From Variovorax boronicumulans (GTDB taxonomy: Bacteria; Pseudomonadota; Gammaproteobacteria; Burkholderiales; Burkholderiaceae_C), in the NCBI RefSeq assembly GCF_007677875.1, contig NZ_VEDO01000014.1:86712-150711 (forward strand): a stretch of 64,000 nt of DNA. Reading direction: 5' to 3'. This document shows, one piece after another, positions 18,486-28,021 of this stretch. The number at the start of each line of letters is the position of its first letter. The stretch's first letter is position 1. A program made the position numbers and the translations under genes. The notes beneath the pieces were generated by a model. That model made no database searches. It was not told where the DNA came from and worked only from the letters and a program-made list of their open reading frames with translations.

Positions 18486-18752
18486 GGCTTGTCTCCAGTC
18501 GGCGCGCTGCATTGGCGCGCGTAGTCTTGTAAGGCCAACAGTTGGGCGCGCTCGGCGATCAGGGCGGCGCGTAAATCCCAGAGCTCCTGTCGAAAAGCTG
18601 CAGGGATCTCGGCGGCTGGAGTGTCCACGCCGGGGGCGGTGGAGGGGCTGGGCACACTGGCGGTGGCGGCGGTCAGCAGACGGCGGGGATGCGCATCCCA
18701 CCAGAGCCAGTAAGGTCACGAGCGCGGCGAGCGCTGTTGTCGGCGATTGCAT
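18482..18752 (-). pseudogene. Rz1-like outer-membrane spanin lipoprotein, frameshifted
   Basis: An ATG at 18750-18752 with AGGAGA upstream starts MQSPTTALAALVTLLALVGCASP, a lipoprotein signal with the acylated Cys at residue 20. It is embedded out of frame in the end of Rz, as in classical Rz/Rz1 pairs. After GCASP the frame turns into Arg/His-rich nonsense, while the +1 frame carries a credible tail (PAAFRQELWDLRAALIAERA, LLALQDYARQC) that ends at 18482 with an ATGA overlap to the next gene. The total length of 271 bases is 3n+1, so one extra base (or two lost) near the CCCC run at about 18695 would explain it. Confidence 0.6.
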
Positions 18753-18993
18753 CGGTCTTCTCCTGAGTCCGTATGGTGCCGATGGAGGCCACGGCCAGCT
18801 GCGTGGCTTGCTGGGCCTTCTGCGCGGCCTGTGCGGCTTGGCTGGTGCCATCGGCGATGCGCTGCAGCTGTACCGCGTGCGCGGCCTTGGTGCGGAAGTG
18901 GTCGGCCTGTTCATTTGCAAGCCGGACGGTCTGCAGGCCAGCGGCAGCCAGGGCGGCGGCAATGGCGATCTCGCGCCACCAGGCGAGGATCAC
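18673..18993 (-). CDS. Rz-like inner-membrane spanin
   Basis: A 106-residue protein with one N-terminal membrane anchor (ILAWWREIAIAAALAAAGLQ, residues 2-21) and an Ala/Gln-rich helical periplasmic part (RIADGTSQAAQAAQKAQQAT), the layout of i-spanins that link to an Rz1 lipoprotein and fuse the membranes at lysis. The GTG start overlaps the lysozyme stop as GTGA. The Rz1 start lies inside its 3' third. Assignment rests on topology and position rather than sequence identity. Confidence 0.7.
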   Translation of the reverse strand: MILAWWREIAIAAALAAAGLQTVRLANEQADHFRTKAAHAVQLQRIADGTSQAAQAAQKAQQATQLAVASIGTIRTQEKTDAIADNSARRARDLTGSGGMRIPAVC

Positions 18994-19424
18994 GAGAGAA
19001 ACAGAGCGCGCTCTTCGTCGCGCCGCCTCTTGAGACCTGGGAGGATCTCGCCACTGGCGCGCGTCCAGCGTGGGAACTGGTCGGCTGCGCCGCGGTAGTC
19101 GCCCATGTTCAACAAGCGCAGTAGCGTTGAGCTGCGGAATGCGTCAGCGCCAATGTTGAAGACCAGGCTTACCAGTGCATCGAGTTGGTTCTGGTTGAGT
19201 GCCACGCGGACGGCACCAGAGACTGCAGCCTCCGCAGTTGCCAGATCATCGGCTAGTAGCCGCATCGCTTGCTCGTGGGTGATCTTGTCGCCCTTTTTGA
19301 CCCCGCCCGCATGACCGACGCCAATGGTCCACGGCTCGCCGCCGGTCCCTGGGTCGGGGTACGCCACCAGACGCAGGCCCTCGTGCTTTGCGATCTGCTC
19401 GCGTACATATGCGGATGTCTTCAT
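18990..19424 (-). CDS. Phage lysozyme (glycoside hydrolase 24 endolysin)
   Basis: A 144-residue T4-type lysozyme that cleaves peptidoglycan. The Glu-Asp-Thr catalytic pattern is visible in KHEGLRLVAYPDPGTGGEPW followed by TIGVGH. The helical domain shows LDALVSLVFNIGADAF and the C-terminal FPRWTRASGEILPGLKRRR typical of phage endolysins. The ATG at 19422-19424 (MKTSAYVREQI) follows AAAGGC; an upstream in-frame start is less likely. There is no signal-arrest sequence, so it would rely on the holin encoded upstream in the operon. Confidence 0.92.
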   Translation of the reverse strand: MKTSAYVREQIAKHEGLRLVAYPDPGTGGEPWTIGVGHAGGVKKGDKITHEQAMRLLADDLATAEAAVSGAVRVALNQNQLDALVSLVFNIGADAFRSSTLLRLLNMGDYRGAADQFPRWTRASGEILPGLKRRRDEERALFLS

Positions 19425-19493
19425 GATTTGCCTTTCGTTCGGCAATGCAGCGGCTGGCCTGGTGACCACCAGACCGGCCGTACTAGGTCAGGA

Positions 19494-19988
19494 TCAGCGC
19501 TCGCCGAAGGTGGCGTGCATGGATGCCGGCGGCTCAGGCGGCGCAGCACCACGAAGGCGCTGACGTGCGTTTGCAATGGCGCCGGCGGTGAAGCGGTCCA
19601 AGATGCCGAGCCATCTGCCCCGGCTGGCCCCTGCGGCCACGATGATCAGGACACGAAAGTCCCGCGTGATGAGCGGCAGCGTCCAGTCCGACCACCCGCT
19701 CACGAAACTGTTGTAGCCCTGGATTAGCAGGAAGGTTGCAGCACCGCCGAACAGGGCGACCACCATGTCTTTGATCAGCACCAGCCGGACATTGCCGACC
19801 AGCTGCTCTCTGGACACAAGGGTCAGGATGGTGCGCGCGGCACCGCCCACCAGGCCGGCCGCAAATGCCAGAAGCAGCGACACCCAGTCATACCCTGCCA
19901 GATCCTCTGCAAGCGAGGACTGGGCGTAGCACAGGGCGCTGTAGGTGACCAGCCAGACAAGGATCAGCGCGTCAACGTGCCTGCGCAT
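19494..19988 (-). CDS. Holin-like membrane protein
   Basis: A 164-residue protein with three or four hydrophobic segments (about residues 8-24, 36-58, 80-97 and 118-132) and a basic, Pro-rich C-terminus. It lies directly upstream of the lysozyme gene, as holins do. GAGAGG precedes the ATG at 19986-19988. The sequence DWVSLLLAFAAGLVGGAART recalls LydA-type holins, but I rely mainly on topology and position. Confidence 0.7.
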   Translation of the reverse strand: MRRHVDALILVWLVTYSALCYAQSSLAEDLAGYDWVSLLLAFAAGLVGGAARTILTLVSREQLVGNVRLVLIKDMVVALFGGAATFLLIQGYNSFVSGWSDWTLPLITRDFRVLIIVAAGASRGRWLGILDRFTAGAIANARQRLRGAAPPEPPASMHATFGER

Positions 19989-20076
19989 TGATGACCTCTC
20001 GCCGTTGTTGAGCAACGAGCGAGACGCCCTGAGCGCCACCGACAAGAAGCGACCCAAACGCGCGGAGCCCGTGCGC

Positions 20077-20598
20077 TCAACCGTCCATGCCGTCAGTGGT
20101 GTCGGCTGCGCGCCAGAGCCCACCCTTGTGCTTGGCGAAAGTGCCGCGCCGATAGCTCTTGCGCTCATCGATGGAAGGGAGCACGTCGATCTCGGAGGCG
20201 TCGCGGCCAAGTTCACCGTCGCGACCGTCCCGCCGTCCCGGCCATCAACGCCAGGAGCGCCCGGCATGCCATCCATGCCAGCGGCGCCGTCCTTGCCGTC
20301 GATACCATCGCGGCCGGGCTGCCCGTCCTTGCCGTCGGCGCCTGGTGCCCCGTCAAGGCCTGATGCGCCGTTGGCACCACGCTCGCCGTCCTTGCCACCC
20401 ACGCCATCACGCCCGGGCGCGCCGTCCTGGCCATCCTTGCCTGCTGCGCCGGGCTCACCCTGCGGACCAGCCGGCAACGCCTTCACCTGCTCGAGCAGCG
20501 GCGCCACGGCGCGCGCGACTTCATCGGCCACGTACTTCTGTACGGACGAAGACGGCAGCGGCTAGGGCCTCGCTGTCTGGGGTGGTGGTCTGGGTCAT
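20077..20598 (-). pseudogene. Collagen-like phage tail/fibre protein with two offsetting frameshifts
   Basis: The ATG at 20596-20598 gives MTQTTTPDSEALAAAV and then hits a stop, while a shifted frame continues SSVQKYVADEVARAVAPLLE into about 25 Gly-X-Y triplets (GPQGEPGAAGKDGQDGAPGR...). At GRDGG the frame breaks again, and the original frame resumes as GRDGELGRDASEIDVLP... to AADTTDGMDG and a stop at 20077. The two shifts cancel: one extra base near 20553 and one missing G near 20235. Collagen-like stems followed by this type of tail occur in phage fibre proteins. A GTG at 20531 could start the middle frame. Confidence 0.65.
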
Positions 20599-20747
20599 GT
20601 GAAGTAACGCTTCCGTTGGTGCCTCATAGGCGCTGCCGGGGGGTATCAACCAAAAAGATGATGACGGGTGTTGTGCGCCGCAACAATTGGAAACATGAGT
20701 TGGTACGATCCGCTGCTGAGCAGCACAAACGTCGCACGGAGTCCAGC

Positions 20748-21875
20748 GTGAACAAAGACCGGTTCGAATTTATCGACGCCCTTCGGGGCTGGGCGATCCT
20801 GGGCGTCATCGCTACGCATGCCGCATCTGCTGTCAAGCTGTCCGGGAAGATGGGGAAGCTTGCCGCTTTCGGCGGCTATGGGGTTCAACTCTTCTTCATG
20901 GTGAGCGCCTTCACCATCTTTCTGACCTATCAGAAAGCGACCGAACGGGAGACGTATCCCAACGCCAACTTCTTCACTCGCCGTCTGATGCGCATCGCGC
21001 CTGTCTACTGGCTGGGGATCCTGCTCTACAGCGCCGTTTATGGACTCGGCTCGCGCGGCTGGTTGGAAGGTCCGGAAATGTGGCATCTCCCCTTGCATTT
21101 CCTGCTCATCAACCTGCTGCACCCAGCGACCATGAGCTCGGTCGTCCCGGGCGGCTGGTCAATCAGCTGTGAAGTGCTCTTCTACCTGACCGTGCCTTTG
21201 CTCTTTGCTTGGATCAAAACCACCGGTGCCGCCGCTGTGTTCTGCGCAATCACGGCAGTTTTGGGCCCCTTATCGATCGCGGCCATGAAGGCGCTGATCG
21301 GGCATTGGGCTGATGGCTTTGGGGCGAGCTACTCGTACATGTACTACTACCGCAGCCTACCCAGCCAGCTGTTCCCCTTTGCCGTCGGCATCCTGCTGTT
21401 CCATGTGTACCGCGCACAACCTGCTTGGCTGTCCGTTCTCAAGCGCCGGCATGTGAATTTCTGGCTCATCGTCGCTGGGTTACTCGCGTTCGCCATCAGC
21501 ATGTTCGGCTGGTACCCGCACATTCAGCGCCACCACTGGGCATCTGTTGGCTTCCTATTTTTCGGACTCGCCGCTTCACAGATTCAATGGTCCGCCATCG
21601 TCAATAAGCCGATGATATTTCTCGGACGCATCAGCTTCTCTGCCTATCTGTTGCACTTCATCGTCCAGAGGGAACTGACAGTTTGGATCCCTCAAGGCAG
21701 CATGCCGACGCAGGCCTATTTCGCCCTAGTTCTTGTAGCGAGCATCGCGATTACTGTTCCCCTCGCCTGGCTGTCTTTCTCCTTGCTCGAGAAGAACTTC
21801 CAACGAGCCGCTGGCTTGATCGTTCAAGCTCGCGAGAATCGCGCGGCGTCGCCTCGCTCCGCTTCGACTGCGTGA
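20748..21875 (+). CDS. Acyltransferase 3 family O-acyltransferase (OafA/YrhL type)
   Basis: A 375-residue polytopic membrane protein with about ten hydrophobic segments. The N-terminal motif FIDALRGWAILGVIATH with the conserved His, then YGVQLFFMVSAFTIFLT and FFTRRLMRIAPVYWLGIL, are signatures of acyltransferase 3 enzymes that acetylate O-antigen or other envelope glycans. The GTG at 20748 is chosen because CGGAG lies seven bases upstream. It runs opposite to the late phage genes and has clearly lower GC than the chromosome, which fits a lysogenic-conversion (moron) gene. The acceptor glycan is unknown. Confidence 0.85.
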   Translation: MNKDRFEFIDALRGWAILGVIATHAASAVKLSGKMGKLAAFGGYGVQLFFMVSAFTIFLTYQKATERETYPNANFFTRRLMRIAPVYWLGILLYSAVYGLGSRGWLEGPEMWHLPLHFLLINLLHPATMSSVVPGGWSISCEVLFYLTVPLLFAWIKTTGAAAVFCAITAVLGPLSIAAMKALIGHWADGFGASYSYMYYYRSLPSQLFPFAVGILLFHVYRAQPAWLSVLKRRHVNFWLIVAGLLAFAISMFGWYPHIQRHHWASVGFLFFGLAASQIQWSAIVNKPMIFLGRISFSAYLLHFIVQRELTVWIPQGSMPTQAYFALVLVASIAITVPLAWLSFSLLEKNFQRAAGLIVQARENRAASPRSASTA

Positions 21876-21878
21876 TGC

Positions 21879-21895
21879 TGCCGCATCAAGGCAGT
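21879..21895. terminator. Weak hairpin between convergent acyltransferase and tail-fibre fragment
   Basis: CTGCC-GCATCAA-GGCAG is a 5-bp stem just after the acyltransferase stop. No T-tract follows, so a termination role is only possible. Confidence 0.25.
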
Positions 21896-21906
21896 CAGAC
21901 CGACGT

Positions 21907-22376
21907 TTAGGTGCCAGTGACCACGTAGCTGTTGGCCGCCGACGCGCGCGCCACGATCGTGACCAGTGGGTTGGCTGTGGCCGCGCGCGTGAGCGTGGTG
22001 GTGGCCCCGTTAAGCAGCGCGCCGCCAGCCGACGCGACGCTGGTGGTGTCAAAGGGGATGACCTGGCAGCGAAAGCCAGCGGGCAGGGTTGCCGGCACGG
22101 TGAGGGTGGCGGTCGCGGTGCATTCCAGCGTCTTGCCGTCGTCCGTGGCTGCGAGTGCGTGGCTGGATGCAACCGCGACGGTTGATGTGACGTCGGCCTT
22201 GGCCAGCTGCAGAGCCTTGCCCTGCTCGGCGGACAGGGCGGCGGTAGTGCCTCCGGTGGTTAGGTCGTTGACCACCGCGGGCGCCTTCTCGGGCAGCCAG
22301 GCAGTGCCGCTCCAAATCCAAAAGGATCCGGGCACCGGCGTGAGCTGAAGGCAGAGAAATCCCACGGTGACGTATT
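21907..22376 (-). pseudogene. 3' fragment of a phage tail-fibre/structural gene
   Basis: About 157 residues of phage-like sequence end at a TAA at 21907-21909. The segment NDLTTGGTTAALSAEQGKAL is a widespread tail-fibre motif, followed by Thr/Ala-rich beta repeats (SSHALAATDDGKTLECTATA, NGATTTLTRAATANPLV). The upstream part is missing: around 22376 the frame runs into the truncated stress-protein gene, and residues beyond SGQYVTVGF are read from that gene in the wrong frame. No start codon belonging to the phage gene remains. Confidence 0.75.
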
Positions 22377-22655
22377 GTCCGCTTCGATCCAGTGTAGGCG
22401 CGGCGACCCCGCGCTTTCGGTGCTGAACAAGCGGAACAGGCGGTCCCGGCTGGCTTCCTGTGCCTGGCGCATGGCTTCCACGGCCTGTGTCCCCGCGCCG
22501 ACCGTGAAGGGATAGCGCATGAGTTCGGACATCGCGCATGGCCGGCAGGTGACGTCGGCATCCAGGGCATCGGCCAGGACGCGCGCACAGCGGATACGCT
22601 CCGCCGTGCGCGCCGTCGCGTCCAGATGAAGAAGGATGGTACGGGGTGCATGCAT
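22377..22655 (-). pseudogene. 5' fragment of a universal stress protein (UspA family) gene
   Basis: From the ATG at 22653-22655 the protein reads MHAPRTILLHLDATARTAER, the usual beta1-loop start of a UspA protein, and continues for about 93 residues to RLHWIEADN. It then enters prophage sequence and ends as a chimera at 22260. The C-terminal half with the GxxGxxxxxxxxG ATP-binding motif is absent. The gene was evidently cut by the recombination or deletion that shaped the right end of the prophage remnant. The border is placed by similarity and may be off by about ten bases. Confidence 0.65.
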
Positions 22656-23048
22656 CGCAAGGCTCTCGGGTCGTTGGTGATCGCCACCTTAGAGCGTTTC
22701 ACGGCGGCGGCCTTGCGTTGCGTCAACTTGCGCTTGCGTGTGCGCTCGCGGACGAAGGCGACCAGCGCCGTACCTTGTGGTGCTGCGCCAGCCGCGTCGA
22801 GGTCCGGCAGACGAGGCGCCTGCGTGAGCCACACCGCCTGCCCAGCGAAGCGAACCAGGTTTAGTCCGATGCCGCGGTGGCGTCCGCCCGGGCTGCGGGC
22901 AGCTGGCGCGCGGCCACCGGCGGCCGGGCCGGCCGCGCGGAGCCGCGGAGCACGCTGCCGGCTGCGCTGCGGCCCCGCCGATGTGGACACCGGCACGGCC
23001 TTACTCGCAGGCCAGCGCTTCCGTCGCGCACCCGGCGCACTTCGTCGG
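22656..23048. other. 393-base region without a convincing gene
   Basis: The stretch lies upstream of the stress-protein fragment and downstream of the LysR/ModE-like regulator. Open frames on both strands look like GC-driven shadows with no recognisable segments or ribosome sites. It should include the old promoter of the stress-protein gene, but no clear hexamers can be read. Confidence 0.5.
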
Positions 23049-24122
23049 TCAGCGCAGCAGCGGATAGACCCCGGCCAGCGGCGTCACCCGGCCCGCAGCC
23101 GCAGGGTCGTAGCCCGGCAACGCCGCCAGCACCTGCCGGAACGCCGGATCGCGCAGCGCCTGCAACACCGCCTGCAGCGCGGGCGTGGCCATCGCGTCGG
23201 CGCGGCACAGCAGAAAGTAGCGCTCGGTCGCGATTGGGACGAAATCGAGCTTGAACTGGCGCGCGGGCGGCTCCAGCCCGAAGCCCGCATCGGCCATGCC
23301 ACTGGCCACATGCGCGGCGACGGCGGCGTGGGTGTACTCGCCCTGCTCGAAGCCGGCGATGGCTGTCGGGGCGACATGCTGGGCCGCGAGCAACTGTTCC
23401 AGCAGAAAGCGCGTGCCCGAGCCCGGCTGGCGGTTGATGAAGCGCACGCCCGGGCGCGCCAGGTCGGCCAGCGCGAACAACTCCTTGGGGTTGCCGGCCC
23501 GCACCATGAGGCCCTGGCGGCGCACGGCGATGTCCACCAGCTGCAGGTCCAGCCCACGCAGCCAGCGCAGGTAATGCGCCAGCGCCGCGGGCTCCACCGG
23601 CCCGATGGGAATGTGCAGGCCCGCCACGTCGCAATCGCCATCGCGCAGCGCCGCGGCAGCGGCCGAACTGCTGGCATAGGAGAACGCGATCTGCGATCCG
23701 TCCGCCGCCAGCCGCTCGCGCAGCCGCTCGATGGCAAAGCCGTGGCTGGCATGGATGCGCAGCGCCGCCGGCACCTCTTGCAGCACGCTGCGCAACTCCT
23801 CGGCCAACTCGGACGACAGGGTCTGCAGCACCGGACGCAGCCGCGCATGGATGCGCCGGTCGGCCCAGGCGATGCGCGCGCCCAGCTCGGTCAAGGTCGA
23901 GCCCTTGCCGCGCTCCATCCGCATCAGCGGCGTCTGGAACAGCGCTTCGCCCTGGCGCACCAGCGCCCAGGCATGGCGGTACGACAGGTCCAGCACGCGC
24001 GCCGCGCTCTGCAGGCTGCCTGTTTCCGACACCTGGACCAGCAGCTCGATCAGGCGCGCAGGCAGTGCCGCGCCCTGCGCATCCTGGATGGTCCAGACCG
24101 GAACGATGGAAACCTGCTTCAT
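23049..24122 (-). CDS. ModE/LysR-type regulator with periplasmic-binding-like ligand domain
   Basis: A 357-residue regulator. Residues 20-95 form a ModE-like winged HTH (LIELLVQVSETGSLQSAARV, LSYRHAWALV). Residues about 145-330 form a substrate-binding-protein-like domain of the molybdate/tungstate type (VMVRAGNPKELFALADLARP-like, RFINRQPGSGTRFLLEQLL). It is divergent from the FdhF-like molybdoenzyme gene, with 185 bases between starts, so it probably senses a small anion or metabolite and controls that gene. Such HTH plus PBP proteins are usual partners of bis-molybdopterin-guanine-dinucleotide (bis-MGD) enzymes; the ligand is unknown. Confidence 0.85.
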   Translation of the reverse strand: MKQVSIVPVWTIQDAQGAALPARLIELLVQVSETGSLQSAARVLDLSYRHAWALVRQGEALFQTPLMRMERGKGSTLTELGARIAWADRRIHARLRPVLQTLSSELAEELRSVLQEVPAALRIHASHGFAIERLRERLAADGSQIAFSYASSSAAAAALRDGDCDVAGLHIPIGPVEPAALAHYLRWLRGLDLQLVDIAVRRQGLMVRAGNPKELFALADLARPGVRFINRQPGSGTRFLLEQLLAAQHVAPTAIAGFEQGEYTHAAVAAHVASGMADAGFGLEPPARQFKLDFVPIATERYFLLCRADAMATPALQAVLQALRDPAFRQVLAALPGYDPAAAGRVTPLAGVYPLLR

Positions 24123-24307
24123 GCCTGCTTAGCCCTTTATGAGATGGAGTTCCTATGCACCGGCGGTTGCGCCTCATATTGCCGTGCGCGGCGCTCGGCG
24201 CGAGGATGTGCGCCCGTGACCATGGCCCACCGCATTGTCCGGCCCATGGCACCGGCACGGACCGCCCTGCCCTGCCGCGTCCTTTCCATCGAGGCCAAAC
24301 ACACACC

Positions 24308-26721
<2,414 letters not shown>

Positions 26722-26722
<1 letters not shown>

Positions 26723-26985
26723 TGGACGACGGCGCACCGCTGGCCCTGCGCATCCTGCGGGAGCTGGCCACAGCGCCCGCCGCGGGCGGCCTGTCGCTGC
26801 CGCGCCTGGGCAAGCGCCTGGGACTGGGCGCCAGCGTGCTGATGCGCGAGCTTTCGGGGATGGGCGATGCCGCCATCGGCGGCGTGCGCGGCCCGGGCTG
26901 GGCGCGCGTGGAACAGCTGGACGGGCGCTGGGTCGCCCACATCACGCCCGCGGGGCGCGCGCAGCTCAGCGCAGCGCCGCGTTGA
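26722..26985 (+). CDS. Small winged-helix-like protein coupled to the FdhF-like gene
   Basis: An 87-residue protein whose ATG shares its A with the stop of the FdhF-like gene (TGATG). It looks like a compact winged helix: LALRILRELATAPAAGGLSL, then LGKRLGLGASVLMRELSGMG as HTH, then a wing (GPGWARVEQLDGRWVAHITPAG). It is too short for an effector domain, so it may sense nothing itself or may bind the enzyme or DNA. The strict coupling suggests a role tied to the oxidoreductase. Its last 20 bases overlap, tail to tail, the end of the 2-oxoacid oxidoreductase beta gene. Confidence 0.7.
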
Positions 26986-28021
26986 TCCGGTCGAGGGCTT
27001 TGCTGCCCGGGCACAGTTCGGGCGCGTCGAGCCGGTTCAAGGGCGTCTGGGTGGTCTGCAGCATGGCGTGCAGGTCTTGCGCCTCGCGGTCCACGTAGAG
27101 CAAGCCGGTCAGCAACTCGCCGCGCGCCTGCTGTGCCACCACATGCTGCAGCGCCGCAGCCCGGTCGCCCGGATCGTGGTCCTCGCGCAGCTTGCGCAGT
27201 CGCAGCACCGAACCGTCGGCCTGCGGCAGCGTCAGTAGTTCGCCGGGCGCCGGCTCGGCCTGGATCTCGTCGGCCAGGCGGATGAAGTCGATGCGGTTCA
27301 CGGCCTCGTTGTGGCTGCGCACGTAGTCGTAGCTCTTGGTGCTGCCGGCATGGTTGTTGAAGGCCACGCAGGGGCTCACCACGTCGATGAAGGCCGCGCC
27401 ACGGTGGCCGATGGCACCGCGGATCAAGGGCACCAGCTGCGCCTTGTCGCCCGAGAAGCCGCGCGCCACGTAGCTCGCGCCCAGCTGCAGCGCCAGGCCC
27501 ACGAGGTCGATCGGGCTGTCGTGGTTGACTGCGCCCTTCTTGCTCTTCGATCCCTGGTCGGCCGTGGCCGAGAACTGGCCCTTGGTCAGGCCGTAGACGC
27601 CGTTGTTCTCGACGATGTAGACCATGTTCACGCCGCGCCGCATGGCATGCGCGAACTGGCCCAGGCCGATCGAGGCCGAGTCACCGTCGCCCGACACGCC
27701 CAGGTACAGCAGTTCGCGGTTGGCCAGCTGCGCGCCTGTCAGCACCGAGGGCATCCGGCCGTGCACGGTGTTGAAGCCGTGCGAGGCGCCCAGGAAGTAA
27801 TCCGGCGTCTTGGAGCTGCAGCCGATGCCCGAGAGCTTGGCCACGCGGTGCGGCTGTACGTCCAGCTCCCAGCAGGCCTGGATGATCGCGGCCGAGATCG
27901 AGTCGTGGCCGCAGCCGGCGCACAGCGTGGAGATCTTGCCCTCGTAGTCGCGCCGCGTGTAGCCGACCTGGTTCTTCGCGAGCGAGGGGTGGTGGACCGT
28001 GGGTCTGGCCAGGTAGGTCAT
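26966..28021 (-). CDS. 2-oxoacid:acceptor oxidoreductase, beta subunit (TPP-binding)
   Basis: A 351-residue thiamine-pyrophosphate subunit. TLCAGCGHDSIS carries the N-terminal CxGCG motif, and GDGDSASIGLGQFAHAMRR followed by IVENNGVYGLTKGQ is the TPP/Mg binding motif (GDG...NN). With the alpha subunit it would decarboxylate a 2-oxoacid to its CoA ester and pass electrons to ferredoxin. The ATG overlaps the alpha-subunit stop as ATGA. 2-Oxoglutarate and indolepyruvate-like acids are both possible, and I cannot choose between them by sequence. Confidence 0.88.
   Translation of the reverse strand: MTYLARPTVHHPSLAKNQVGYTRRDYEGKISTLCAGCGHDSISAAIIQACWELDVQPHRVAKLSGIGCSSKTPDYFLGASHGFNTVHGRMPSVLTGAQLANRELLYLGVSGDGDSASIGLGQFAHAMRRGVNMVYIVENNGVYGLTKGQFSATADQGSKSKKGAVNHDSPIDLVGLALQLGASYVARGFSGDKAQLVPLIRGAIGHRGAAFIDVVSPCVAFNNHAGSTKSYDYVRSHNEAVNRIDFIRLADEIQAEPAPGELLTLPQADGSVLRLRKLREDHDPGDRAAALQHVVAQQARGELLTGLLYVDREAQDLHAMLQTTQTPLNRLDAPELCPGSKALDRINAALR

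Larger units (their letters stand above)
17967..22376. mobile_element. Decayed prophage end (lysis and tail genes) adjacent to tRNA-Leu
   Basis: About 4.4 kb of lower-GC, phage-like DNA between tRNA-Leu and a truncated universal-stress-protein gene. Leftward genes follow a late-operon order: tail fibre, collagen-like protein, holin, lysozyme, Rz, Rz1, a small unknown, then a terminator. A rightward acyltransferase interrupts them. No integrase, repressor, capsid or terminase is present, and no repeat of the tRNA 3' end is visible at the right border. A deletion therefore probably removed most of the phage together with the 3' half of the stress gene. Two or three genes carry frameshifts. Confidence 0.8.

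Noticed and set aside
18108..18962. 284-residue protein spanning the Rz1 start and the small phage gene
   Set aside because: The junction exists only because Rz1 is frameshifted, and the 125-residue gene has its own ribosome site and an ATGA overlap.
19005..19470. Signal-anchor extension of the lysozyme from an upstream start
   Set aside because: The extra N-terminal residues (VTRPAAALPNERQ) are not hydrophobic, and the ATG at 19424 fits the GH24 family start.
22260..22655. Intact 131-residue stress protein
   Set aside because: Only the first 93 residues resemble UspA; the rest is prophage DNA read out of frame, so it is listed as a fragment.
22656..23048. Possible small genes in the gap between the stress-protein fragment and the ModE/LysR-like regulator
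   Set aside because: No frame with ribosome site, family similarity or plausible composition was found on either strand.
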